DNA from: Knoxdaviesia capensis
Taxonomy: Eukaryota; Ascomycota; Sordariomycetes; Microascales; Gondwanamycetaceae
Reading direction: 5' to 3'
Assembly: GCA_001510575.1 (NCBI GenBank)
Contig: LNGK01000008.1
Location: forward strand, 508,340 to 572,339
Length of the DNA stretch: 64,000 nt
Shown here: in pieces, positions 21,352 to 33,216 of the stretch
Layout of the letters: each line of letters opens with the position of its first letter
How positions within the stretch are numbered: position 1 is the first letter of the stretch
The notes under the pieces: model-generated
Database searches by the model: none
What the model was told of the DNA's origin: nothing
Seen by the model: the letters and a program-made list of their open reading frames with translations, nothing else
Made by a program: the position numbers and the translations under genes

Positions 21352-23955
21352 GTTCCGCCCTTTTCTAGAGCCCTTCCGCCCCGGATCTGTGTCGTCTGCA
21401 TCCGAATACGCCCTGGATACTGTCATTCGGAACAAAGTTGAGCAGATCTCTTGCTCTCTTGGTGTGTGTATCGCATCGCACATACGGCGTAGAATGAAGC
21501 ATGGCGGCGGCCGGAATTCGAAGAATCGAAAACGCGTCGTCACGGACTGTGGCTGGCCCTTTACCAGTCTTTGCTTTTTCAGCCGGGTAAGGGTGGGGGG
21601 AAACCGATTTGTATTTCCTTTTGGCTGGCTTGTATCTCGACCAACGGGTGATTCGATGCTGCGACGGCGAATAGTGTGCGGTCGACCACAGATGACAACC
21701 GGGCAGCGAAAAAGGGGAAATTGGACCACGGAGACGTCATTTTGAAGCAGGCGAGATTGACGAAAAGAAAGGGACTGTCAGCAATAAAGTGCGTGCCGGG
21801 GAAAGAATTGTATAAGAATGATGACAGGACGAAGTTGTGCCCTGAACAAGGTTCAGTACCTCTGTCAGTCTTGAACTTTGAGCTGCGGATCAGTGTGTGC
21901 ACAATTCATGGAGGGGAACCATGGCAGCGACGGCTTTTTGCAGACAGGGGAAGATTGGCCGGAAATACCCCTTTCTGATGTGCACTTTCTTACAGGGGAA
22001 GCTGTCACCAGTTCTTTTGCTCCTGCCTGTTGCCAAGGGAGGGACCTGAACCAGCATCATGACATGATCGAGAAGGAAGGAGCGACCAGCGAGTTCCAGT
22101 AAGGCTGGTGGACCAGAGCTGACACTCCAGCAACGGAAGGCGACGATTGAAGCAAATCTCGACTTTTTCATGCCTTGATTACTCTCTGGTATATTAGCTG
22201 CAGACAATCTGCTGTTCCCCGGTCTGTGTTCCTGGGAACCCAGCGTCATCCAAACTGTGCCCAGTTCTACTGTGTACTTTGTATCCTGTTGTGGGTGTAG
22301 ACTTTTTTTTTATTACCCGGAAGCTACTACTACAGGTCCAAACTGTGGGCCGGCCCCTGCTAAATTCTGGCTGGCGATTACTTGTGGTGCCAGCTGTAAG
22401 TCAAGAGTCATGGAAGGGTCGTGATAAAACAGGAGATAGGAAAGAAAACACAGTACTAACACTGTATTGAAGCGAGCGAAACTCCGTGATCCTGTGGGAT
22501 TGATTCTTTTGGCTGGCACTGTACAGTACAAACGGTTCTCTGTTCCGAGCGCCTTCCCGCAGCTTTTCCACACCGATTCTGGGCATCTTCGGAACTGTGG
22601 TTCTTTCCCTCTCTGCTCCAGTGTTCCTCGTTCCTGCCTGTCCACCACAACACACAAACAGGTCATCTCGTGCTCACTTCCTCGTTTGTCGCTTGTACCC
22701 GGAGTACCTCCCGTCTGTACTGCAAATGAGCCTGCAGAGGAAGTATTGCTACACGTATTCACGTACTACACGTGAAGGAGACACTACACCCCCGAACCCC
22801 CAAACTATTATTCAATCCCGCCATATCTAGGACCAGAAACTCTCTCTTTTCTCCTTCCTGGGCCTTTATCTCCGTTGAATCATTCGGTCTCTTTCTTTTT
22901 TCTCTTACGCTCATCCTAATCTTCGATTCTCCTTTTTATTTTCTTTTCACTCCCCGGGACTTCGTTTTTACCCGCGTTGTTTTTCAAATTTCTCCCTCTT
23001 CTTTCTTCTTCTTCTTTCACGTCTTCCAACTGCTTGAAAACCTGCCCAAGAAGTTTAGCTATCCTTACGCGTAACTTCTTGGCTCCATTTCTTCTTTTCT
23101 TCTAACTGACCCGAAGATAATCTGATATTTTTTCTTAAATATTTGCTCTCTTGCCCCCCCCTAAAATCAGGTTGCACGAGCAGTACAATCTGCTTGGATA
23201 TTAGGTCCCACCAAGACACACCGCGTCTCATCTTTCCTCTCACTTTTCCTTTCTCTACTCTGCCGAACTTCCGGGCTTCTCGACTCTCGTCGTTGTTTGT
23301 CCCTCCCCGCGTTGATATTTCTGTCTTTCGTTGGCTGTGATCCATCCCAAGCTTCCCATCTTTCAAAGTTCACTCAGTGCTCTCTTGATTTCCCCTCACA
23401 CCCCTTCATCACCGCCTTTATCAGTCAATCCCCGAACGTGCATATCCGAAACCTGCAGGTCGCCCTTCCGCCGTCTTTCTTCGTCCATATACGGCTTGGC
23501 TTCAGGTTCTAAGCCTAAAAAAGAAGATCCCTCATTCTTCGTTTCTCTTTCTCTCAAAAAAGGAGAGAGAATATCATGATTTCCCTCTAGAATTCTCTCT
23601 CTATTTCTGAACTCTGGTATCCCCTAAACGCATAGAACATCGGTGTGGCTCAACCCACTGAAGCCGCCTTCAATCAAATCAATTACCACAGCTGTGATCT
23701 TTTCCTGACTTGTTCGTCCCCTGGAAAAGCTCCTTTTTATCCTCCCTTACTCTATCTTCCTCCTCTATTTTCCACTCTTTATCCTTGGCCCTTCTGCTTC
23801 AACACTGGCCCAAAGCTCGATCGTGATATCTCTCCCCACTTAACAAGAACCTAGATCTCCCTGCTTCTTGTCTTTTGGAGTCTGATACCGGCATTTGTCA
23901 CAAGACAAACTTAACTTGCTCTTTACTTGTCTCTGGCCTTCTCGAAATTCCGAAA
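21352..23955. other. Promoter and long CT-rich leader of the Zn-cluster gene
   Basis: 2.6 kb without a credible gene. From about 22800 the strand becomes strongly pyrimidine-rich up to the start codon, typical of a long filamentous-ascomycete leader. A CTGTACAGTACA motif lies at 22518-22530. Confidence 0.55.
23576..23590 (+). promoter_or_regulatory. Minimal upstream ORF in the leader
   Basis: ATG, three codons and TAG, 366 bp upstream of the Zn2Cys6 gene start. It matters only if the transcript begins upstream of it, which is plausible from the CT-rich leader but not shown. Confidence 0.35.
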
Positions 23956-25748
23956 ATGCCTCCTCGTCGCTCCCACAAAAAGTCGCGCGCCGGATGTCGG
24001 AGGTGTAAGCTGAGGAAGATCAAGGTTCGTCAAACCCGCTGTTCACATCTTGAACATCCCGTCGAGTGCTTGATGCTATTGTCTCACCACCACCACCACC
24101 ACACTACTGCACTCTTAAATTGCTGTTCACCCTCCATTCCGTGCTTAACATCTCACCTTCCAGCTTGGCTACTGGCTATCGGCTGTTGGTTCTGCTAAAA
24201 CATGTCAGCTTGTGAAAGCTGTGCCCTCTTTAAGCAGTATCTAGATCTATAGACTGCTACTGTTACCACATTTCGAGTGCTCTTGCTAACTGGTGCACAC
24301 TGCTTTGTTGTCTGCTGTTTTAGTGCGATGAAATCCACCCAAGATGCGGAAACTGCGCCAAGCACGGCGTGCCGTGCGATTTCCAAAATCCCGAAATCTT
24401 GGAAGATCTCATCGCCGCGAGCACTCCGGGCCCTCTCGGCATTCCGACCACTCCGTCAACTCCCATGACTTCGCTCTTCCCCGATTCTCCCCTCGATTCG
24501 TCGCGCTTCGCTTCTCCCCCGCCTAGCTGTGAGGCCAGTTCCAGCAGTATGCACTCGCTATCACCAGCTATGAGCACCATTCCCTTTTACCATTTCCCGC
24601 TGGCATCGTCGATCCACGAGTCTTTGAACTCGACCAACCGCCTTCTCGAGCTTCGTCTCATCCACAACTACACCACTCTTACCGCCAAAACTCTGACCGT
24701 CAACTCGACCCAGGCTTCAGATGTGTGGATGAACGAGGTCCCCAAGCTCGCCTTTGCCACAGCTCCCTACTTGGCGGACTCTATGCTCGCTGTGTCTGCA
24801 TTGCACCTTCGATCTCTCAACCCCGACGACCAGAGCCTCGTCCAGGCCTCCCACATGTACATGGCTTCATCGGTAGCTTTGTATTGCAAGGCCCTCAAGG
24901 AGGGAATCCGGGAAACCAACGCCGAACCCCTCTTCCTTGCGGCTACCCTTATCGCCTTCCAATCGAGTGCCAGCCGAGTCTTCACTCGTGACGACCCGAG
25001 TGCCGACCCGTCCGATCCCTCGAGCGTCTACACCCTCCCTGTGTCGTGGTTCCACGCCTACCAGGGCGTCAAGACTGTCGTTGCTTCGAGTTGGCAGTGG
25101 ATTCGCAATAGCCCTAACGTCATCAAGGTCATTGACGCCCAGCCCGTGCTGCAGCTCGATATGCTTTCTGGGTCAGCGTTCTTTGGCGCCTTGCTCGTCG
25201 GTGTTGAGGAGGAGACTGCTACCATGGACGAGGTGCAGCTGCGTAGCGAGACCATCCAGGCCTACCACCACGCCATTTCGGTGCTGAACTGGGCTCACTC
25301 TTCATCGACCCGTGGTGCCGCTCTGGCATTCCCCGCCAGCGTGTCTAAGAGATTTGTTGATCTCATCGAGCTTAGACGGCCACGGGCCCTGCTGCTGCTC
25401 GCCAGCTTCTTCGCCCTCCTCCGACGTATCGACAGCATCTGGTGGCTGCAGGGTGTGCCCCGCCGTGAGATCATCGGTATTGCTTCGCTATTAGACCGCA
25501 ACTCGATATGGTGGAAGCACATGGAATGGCCCCTCCGTATCGCTCTGTTTGAGGGCCCGATTATTCCCCCCGAGGTTTGGGGCTTTGATTGGTTGTCAGA
25601 AGAGAACAAGCAGCAGAACAAGGAGCCGAAGTCGACATACAAGCATCACATCGAGCTGATGATCTCGATGTTTTCCAAGGCGACCTCGCTACCACCCGTG
25701 CCGTTGCCCAGCTTCAAGATGACCAACGGAATGGATTTCTTGCCATAA
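23956..25748 (+). CDS. Zn(II)2Cys6 transcription factor, sterol-uptake-regulator (UPC2) type
   Basis: Exons 23956-24024 and 24324-25748, predicted 497 aa. The 299-nt intron (GTTCGT...TTTAG) falls inside the zinc cluster, between CRRCKLRKIK and CDEIHPRCGNC, and splicing restores the canonical six-cysteine pattern at about residues 14-42. A serine/proline-rich linker follows, then a helical fungal regulatory domain (about 120-490) of the type seen in UPC2/ECM22-like factors. In yeasts these control ergosterol genes and sterol import; that role is inferred from family resemblance and is not visible in the sequence. The GTTCGT donor is less common than GTAAGT. The intron is long for this window. 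Confidence 0.82.
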
Positions 25749-26879
25749 TCTCTGCCCAGATTTGACTATTCCTGCCTTTTTCATAACCATTTGCTTTATT
25801 ATTTTTCGCACCTTACGACGCTCAATTATTACGCCATAAACTCAACCTCCTTCTTACTGGAGACACGCCCCGTTTTTTACACCTAAAAGACCAGGCGTCT
25901 TTACCCCCCTAAAGTTTCCCCCTTGAATTACATCACTGCGTCGAGGCCAATACCTGGTCTTAGGAAATCTGACATTTCCTGTAATGAAGCACTGAACATC
26001 TAGTACTTTCGCTCCTTTACCCCGCATTCCAGATACATGATCACAATCACGGTCATGTTTTCCAGGAAGCAGTCGTCGCTGATCCCTTTACTCACCCACC
26101 CACAATCCTCTATAAATTGTGTTTAACCTGCTCCGTTTGCTGTCTTGTGTTCTGGACTCGCCAGGACTCTTTGTGTCTGTCTGCTTTTTGAAAGTGCTTT
26201 CGTCCGGGTTACTCCCCGAGTCGCCCGGACCGCACGTCTGGGAGTCTAATGTTGGGGGAAACGTTATGGATACTGGAGAGATTTATTATTGTCTGATTTC
26301 CGGTAATTCTTACAGAGAGCAATCGAGCAATCTTGCTTCTCTTGAATTATTTATTTTAATGGATCTGGGACCTGGAGTTCTTTCTCTTTTTTTTTTTTCT
26401 CTCTCTCTCTAGCGGAAGTTTTTCTTGCTAGTATAACACCTCTCGATGGAATCAATCGATAACTAACTATGTTATGTAAATATATATCTTTTCTTGCCTG
26501 GTGCTTCCGTGACTTGACGGGAGATATACCGATGATGATATATTTATTGATTGATCTTGAAGAGATACCTACTGCCATCAGCAGGTGGTGTTCGACCGGA
26601 CTTGTACACCGCGTGGGGTGATAGAACGAGAGATTCACTTTCCCGGGCGAGAGAGAGAGATGATGATAACCAGGCATTGAATTCCTATCAACATAACTAG
26701 AAAACTCACGAAATTCTTGTGCTTTTAAAATCAACTCCAAGAACTCCGCCCAAGAAGCAAAGATAAGAACAAAAGGAGGCGAACAAGACATCAGATGCAG
26801 AAACTCGTAAAGACAGACCCAAGAAAAGAAAAGGAGTGGAAACAGGAAAAAAAAAAAAAAAAAGAAGAAAACGACAAGC
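25749..26879. other. Convergent intergenic region
   Basis: 1.1 kb between the 3' ends of the Zn-cluster gene and RPF2. It is AT-rich with T and A runs, including a long A run at about 26850-26866 just after the RPF2 stop. No gene is seen. Confidence 0.55.
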
Positions 26880-28010
26880 CTACACCTTCTGACGCTTGGG
26901 AGCCTCATCTTCACTGACGATATCGTCCTCGGCCTGGGCAGCCGCACTTGACGCCTCGGCACGGTCCTCACGGCCGCGCTTGAGTGCCTTGATCTTGCGG
27001 GTCTGCAGCTGCGACAGGTCCTGGCGGCCGAGGTGGATGCGGCCAACCTTGTCGCCCATGGAGTCGGTGGTGATGTTTTTCTTGGGGCGCTCCTCGGTAG
27101 TGCGGGGCTTCTTGAGGGCGTCCTTGAGCACGGCGGGGTCGGCGTCGCGCGTGCGGCCGACGCGGAAGTCCATGCGCGGGCCCATCTCCTCGACCTCGAC
27201 ACGGGGCAGTTTCTGCCCGCTGCGCTGGGTGCGGATCAGGTACACGCGCAGGTGGATCAGCGGCTTCACCGCCGCAGCATCCGCCGAGTCGGAGGGCTCC
27301 TCGGCGCTGATCGACACGATGTACTGCAGGCCCTCGACGTCGATGGTGTCGGCCTTGTCGCGCGCCGCGAAGAAGTCGGTGAACAGGCTCTTGGCGAGGG
27401 TGTACTCGTTGTCGACGGGGGACTCGAACGCGGACCCGGCGAACACCACCATGGGGCGCAGCCCCACGGCGAACTTGCGCGACTTGAACTGGGCGAGCGT
27501 GCGGAAGGACTCGGGCACGAGGTGCAGCTCGAGCATGTCGAGCACGCGGAAGGCGAACGTGCGCACCAGCGTCAGCGTGTGCGGGCGCTTCTTCGACGAC
27601 GACCCGAACACCAGCAGGCTGGCGTCGTTCTTCTCGGCGAAGAACTCGAGCGAGGCTGCGTCCTCGAACGGGTGCACCGCGTTCTTCTTGCTGAACTTCT
27701 TCGCGTGCGGCTGCCGCAGCGAGTGCAGGTCCGTCAGCGCGGCCTGCACCACCTGCGAGCACGTCGTGCCGCGCAGCAGCAGCGCCGTCTTCGGGTTCTC
27801 GACGGCCTTGGGCTCGCGCTTCTCGAGGGCGCGCTTGGAGCGTGCGTTGCGGGGCTTTCTGTACGGCAGAGAGACACACACCCACACACGGGGTTCTTTA
27901 TGTTAGAGACTGGCGGTGGACGAGAGACGGCGGTGCAGGAGACTGGCGGTTGTGTGTGGCCAAACACCGGGTCGGAGGGGAGGCTGGAGAACTTACATTT
28001 GCCGCAACAT
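26880..28010 (-). CDS. RPF2: Ribosome biogenesis protein Rpf2 (Brix domain)
   Basis: Exons 28010-27997 and 27858-26880 on the minus strand, with a 138-nt intron (GTAAGT...ACAG). The first exon is only 14 nt, and splicing gives MLRQIKPRNARSKRALEKR, matching the conserved Rpf2 start. Predicted 330 aa. The Brix domain includes HPFEDAASLEFFAEKND, GSSSKKRPHTLTLVRTF, and near the end MGDKVGRIHLGRQDLSQLQTRK. Rpf2 with Rrs1 brings the 5S RNP (5S rRNA, L5, L11) into pre-60S particles in the nucleolus. The lysine- and acid-rich tail is usual for the family. The tiny first exon is easy to miss in automatic annotation. Confidence 0.95.
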
Positions 28011-28620
28011 CTTGAGTATGTGTGAATGAGAAAAAAGGTGAGTGGAGCGGCAGACCGAGGACGAAGAATCAAGAGGAGAAGAGGCGGTATATGAAGAAAA
28101 TGTCGGGTCGTGGGTGTGAATTGTTCGATGTGGTGAAGTTGCTGCGAAAAACCGATACTCAAAAAGTCGAAGTTGAGTAAATCGAACAAAAGTTTTTTTT
28201 CCTTAACAATTCATTATCTTATCTAATCGATAGCCCCACCATAGATATAGATAAGCAGCTGTGGGCGACTAGTGCCGAACAGAGCTGGACTCTTGATGTT
28301 CGAACCCGCAAACCAAAAAGCAGAAAAAAAAAAAAACATCACAGGATGAAAGGAAGAAATAGTTCCGGAGACATCTTTCTAAAAGCAATCTAGATTTTGG
28401 TTTAATACATCTTTGGCGGCAAGTATGGCGGGCTGGTTCACACTTGCTTGCTCCAGGACTCGGAATAGAGGCATGACTGGATCGAAACACATTTGTGAAG
28501 TATATGCATAGTAGTATACAAAAACACTGGACTTCTATATAGATAGATTATCGCGAAAAAAAAAAAAAAAAGGTTCCCGAAACCATCAAAACGCCCCCAA
28601 AAACCCCATGCTTTTGATCT
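28011..28620. other. RPF2 promoter and patatin-gene 3' region
   Basis: 610 bp between the RPF2 start and the stop of the upstream lipase-like gene, both on the minus strand. Several A runs are present. No further gene is seen. Confidence 0.55.
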
Positions 28621-30474
28621 TCACAGGCCCTTACTACTGGACCCATTCTCCACCCGCGGGCCAACACCCGAGCTCCCCCGCCGCCGCAGCCCACCGGCCT
28701 TGAGCCGCCGCACGACCTGGTACGACCGATCGAGCTCGTTCTCAATGGCACAGCGCATGCGCAGCGCCGCAACCGCCGGCCACACGCTGCGCTCGCCCTT
28801 CAGGATCCAGTAGTCGACCGCCCGGCGCGTCGGCGTCTCCAGCAGACTCACGAAGTCGGCCGCCGAAATATCCGGCACCAGCGCCATCGACGCGCCCGGC
28901 ACGTGCTCGTCGACGAGGAACCGCCGGATGCCCGCCGGCAGCAGCCGCAGCGTGTCGAGCTGGTGCAGCCGGTGGCGCAGCTCCAGGCCGATCATGCGCA
29001 CCAGGAACGATGTGATCTGGGTCGCGCGGCTGCGGCTGTCGACGATCGACGGGCCGTGCATGTCGCTCTTGAGGAACGGGATCAGATACGGCCGCGCCTG
29101 GCTGACGATGAAGTGGTTCACGTTGAAGAGCTCGGAGACTCGTAGTAGTGGGGAGTCGCGGTCCGAGTACGAGGCGTGTGACCAGTGGCGGAAGTCGGTG
29201 TGCATAGGAGCCCACGGTACAATCCTGCCGTGAGCGTCTTTGCAGAGGATGGTGGTTTCTTTCTGGCCGTATAAGGACGTTGATGTTGCGTTGGATGCTA
29301 CAGCAGCGGCCCAGATGAGCTAGATTTGGAGAGCGGACGTTAGCGAAGACTGAAGGAGGGGAGTTTGAAGGCGAAAGAGAGAAAACATACCACATTAGGG
29401 GTTGTGAGATAATTCAACAGGGTTGGAACTCCGCCCTGCTCGCCAGTGGCAATGGTGATATTGAGAACTCGCTTGCTTTTGTGGTAGGCCTCTTCAAAAG
29501 TTAGGTCTCCCACATTGGCACGCACACAGTCCTCCAGCACCGAGACATCGAGGAAATAGCCGTCGCGGCGGAACCGCCTCACCCGGCGCAGCAGCGTGCT
29601 CCATTTCGTACGAAGCGACTGGCGCTCTCCCTGTGCGGCGAGACTTTTCTTCGTAAACGCCGACAGGTCGATCCCATCGCCTCGGAGAACACCCGGAAGC
29701 TCTTCTTCCGTGTGAATCGACACTAGCGCGGCAATCAGCGCGCCGGCGCCGGTGCCGGTGATGATACGCGGCAGCAACCCGCGCAAGAACAGGGCCTTCA
29801 CGACTCCGATATGACATATTCCAAAAATCGCGCCGCCCTGCAACACCAGCGTCGACCGCCCGAACGCCTGCCGTGTATCGTGTATAAAGTCGAGTTTCAT
29901 CTGCGTGGTCAGCGCCGGCGGCTCGTGCAGGTGGGTGGCGGTCGGCAGGGCGCCGATGTCCTCGACGGCCTCGGCCACCTGGGCGATGTACTCCTCGATC
30001 AGGTACTTGGTGCCGGCGAAGGCGCGGTTGTACAGCTTCGACGACGTCAGGTTGGCGAGGTTGCGCACCAGGCCGGAGCGCAGGATGTTGACGATCTGGT
30101 TGAAGTTTGTTTCCTCGCGCGCGGTGGCGAGCGAGTTGAGCCGTTCGTTGATCAGGCGGTAGTCGTAGTGCTTGGATGTCGGGTTGTTGCGCCACAGGTC
30201 GAGGCCCAGCAGGTTGTCAAGGTGCAGCGCCGCCTCCTCCCAGTCTTCGTAGGTGTCGGCATTGCGGATGATCTGGAGCCAGAGATCGACGGGGTTTCTT
30301 CGAGACCACCACTGAACGAATTTCTAGAAACAGAAAGAAAAGAAAAGCTTTAGTATGGCGGTTGAACACAACTCTCCGGCATCGAACATCATCAGGCGAC
30401 CGTTCACTTACGTTATGCCAGTACCTCGCAACCTCCACAAACATCAACCAGATAGCAACAACTACCCCCAGCAT
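28621..30474 (-). CDS. Patatin-domain triacylglycerol lipase homologue lacking the GxSxG serine
   Basis: Exons 30474-30412, 30323-29391 and 29319-28621 (minus), with introns of 88 and 71 nt; predicted 564 aa. The start is the only in-frame ATG before an upstream stop and begins a short membrane-like helix (MLGVVVAIWLMFVEV). A DUF3336-type region follows (WWSRRNPVDLW, NPTSKHYDYRLI), then the patatin domain with its oxyanion segment VLQGGAIFGICHIGV. The nucleophile elbow reads GTGAG where active family members have GTSAG, so the catalytic serine appears to be glycine. The usual Asp of the dyad (DGG/DGA) is not seen either. The family (yeast Tgl3/4/5) acts on lipid droplets; this copy may be a structural or regulatory paralogue. 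The true N-terminus could be longer. Confidence 0.85.
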
Positions 30475-33216
30475 ATCGCCGCAGCTTGCGCTCGAACGGG
30501 TCCGGCAAGGACCATTTGGGACAAACGACAGGACGCTCTTGATGCAGCTCGGGGGGCTTCCGTGTCTTTGCTTATTGTTTGGTGTGGTTGATAGACGCCA
30601 GAAAAAAGAAAGGAAAATATACACGAACGAGCGATTCACGGTGGAGGAGAAAAGCAAGGATCAACAACCGCAAAAATGGACGGAAGAGTGGAAATGTGAG
30701 ATTGAAAAGGGAGGAAAAAGGAAAATAATGTGACCAGCAAAATTATGGTCTGGGGTAATGATACCTTGGCCCCAGAAAATGTGGCGAACTTGCGCTTTTC
30801 CCCACGGTTAAGCCAAAAGGCGCCTGAAATGGTGATGCGAGAAGGAAAAAAAGCACATGCATGCTTTCATCACAAAATTCATCCCGGCATGTGACACGGC
30901 TGGAAATGGAACCGGCGGGATATAGTGGAATTTGGGGAAAATGATCGCTCACAGTACACTCCGGTGCAGCGAATCAGTCAAGCTACGACATTCTACTCAA
31001 CCAGACAACATGCACCTAAGTGGTAGTTATGTATAAAACAGTAGTATGACGGCTAAAAATATTCCAAGAGCAAAGGAGAAGAGACATTCTTTAGGGCCAT
31101 CAAGAAGTCGTTCGAGGACGTTGGACGACCCGGCTGTCGGCCCGGCAAGTCGGCGCCGAAATTATGGGGCCGCGGACCTTCACGGCCTTGATCGACCAAC
31201 TTCTTCGAACTCCAAGCACCTCAACTCTAAGACCACAACACCGCCCTCCTCCTCAAGCTTCACACTGAAACTCGTTCCTACAACATCGCCACATACGATT
31301 AGTTCCCTATCGCGGTCTGGAACATGATGTTTTATGCGGGGGAAAAAAGCCTCGCCGGACGCTGGTGTGCGCGCGTCAACGAGCGACGACTGTACTTACG
31401 GCCTGGCATTTTTACTAGTGACTGCATGTGTCTCTTTGCCGTCGGTGATGGGAGAAGTTGCCGCGATAGAACTATATACGAAAGTGTCAACGTGATGTCA
31501 GATGCAGGGAAACTGCACTCGAGGTTAAGGGCTGAGGGATAGCTTTCCTCATTCCCATTACTACATGTCAATCGTACTGCCAGTAGCCCGCCTTGCAGGG
31601 GAAATCCGAGTATCTGCTCATGATGCTGATATAGACTTGAAGTCATGGTCTCTGGAAGCTGTTGTTGAGTTGGGAAATGTGAGGAGGAGAGGAGGAGAGG
31701 AGGAGGGGAGGAGAGGAGGAGGGGCGGAGGGGAAGAGAAAGAGACTCGAAGGAAGGGTGCCCAGATGAATACATTCTTCAGAAGTAGGAGAAACGAGCTT
31801 GATCACAGGTACCAAGACAGGGCATAGGGCAAACATTTCTCTCGAGATGACAAGGGAGTTCCGAATTCAGCAGTTAGTAACCGTCACGTAGTCGTCTAAT
31901 GCATGGATCGTGAAATAATTCTCAGCCCCGGGAGAGTCGGCGTATATATGGAGGCCAGGTTCCGCAAGGGGTTATCACATGAAAAGCAGACCTTCCTCCG
32001 GCGTGCCCTGCATGTGCCGTGATGTGTAAGTGGAAAGGATATGCGACTCAGGGCCGAGAACGGCACTCACGGAGCGGACGCGGCGGTGACGAGCAACGGA
32101 GGCCGGACTCCACTTCAGTATAAGTGCCTATCGGGAACATCGCAGGTAATCAATAAAGTTTGACAGTAACCAGTAACCCACTCTCTGTGATGCGTTGTTG
32201 GACAGTCCCACACGCGGGGAAACACGTCTTGGGTATAACCCTAACCAGGTGTTCCCTCAATGTCTGCTTTCTTGTCTTTCCCTTCCCTTCTCTTTTCTTC
32301 ATTTTTCTTCATTTTTCATCGCATATAAACCTCCCTCCTCAATCACCTGAAGCATACCAAGACCAATTTCACTAGTAACAGCCTCGCCTCGACATCTCTT
32401 TGCATTGCTTGATAACGTCACTTTTTCCGAGGGTATGCCTTTCCGAGAAGTTTCCACATCAGATCATGCCCAGTTTAACCAGCCTCAAATGTCCGCTCCC
32501 CACTTCGACGTGAGGTTGAACCAACGCCGTTGAGCGAGCCCCCCACTAGAGATGCCTCTTCCAATTCCCTAATCCGTCCAAACGTCGAGACTGCAGCCAT
32601 TCACACCTTCGGGTTCAGACTGAAAGCATACCGACATGCAGCAATCACACTGCTGTCCTGCATCCTCGGCGTCCCATCCTCACTGTGGCCGCCCCCTCAA
32701 CCCCACGCCTCCATGCACAACCATGCATAGCCCATGTTGCCGGCCCCCGAGATGCTGATCCATAATTGGCTGGTGGGTGGCCCCAACTTGGGCGGACAGC
32801 TCCCCCAAATACCCTCAATACCGCGATATTTTGGTACACTGTGGAAAACGAACGGTGGGCATCTCACTCCAACACACCTAAAGCCTCAAGAGACATCGCG
32901 AAAGTACGGTTAGGCTCGCTTCATCTCAAGATTGGGCTGATGGAAGCTCAGTATCCAGAGCAAAAAAGAGGTATTTAAGGAGGCCCTTTCTCCCACCTGG
33001 GCTCACATCATTCATCTATTCTTCGTCGTTTTATAGCTCAGTCGTTCGCTCTTCATTCCCACTCCTTCCCTCCTCAGCCCAGTCTTGGTTTCCCGGAATC
33101 ATCCAAGCCGGACAATCATCGACCTTTCCAACTATACTCTTTTTCGCCCAACTAGGCACTACCAATTACAACTACACACCTCCTAATCTTGCACATAACC
33201 CCAATATTGTGCAAAC
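30475..33216. other. Gene-free divergent region
   Basis: 2.7 kb between divergent genes. No frame looks coding. It contains a polypurine block at 31679-31747 and, close to the deaminase-like gene, a CT-rich leader from about 33000. Telomere-like AACCCTAACC occurs near 32238. Confidence 0.55.
31679..31747. repeat. Polypurine GGA-rich tract
   Basis: About 65 purines in a row built from GGAGGAGA and GGGG units, with several G runs. It could form a G-quadruplex or triplex; its function is unknown. Confidence 0.8.

Noticed and set aside
26968..28025. Long frames opposite or within RPF2
   Set aside because: Shadows of RPF2's GC-rich codons; the minus-strand Brix frame explains the region.
28621..30474. 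Patatin gene as Starship cargo (patatin-like phospholipase)
   Set aside because: It lies outside the repeat-bounded segment and has the DUF3336-patatin layout of the housekeeping Tgl3/4/5 lineage, not the cargo type.
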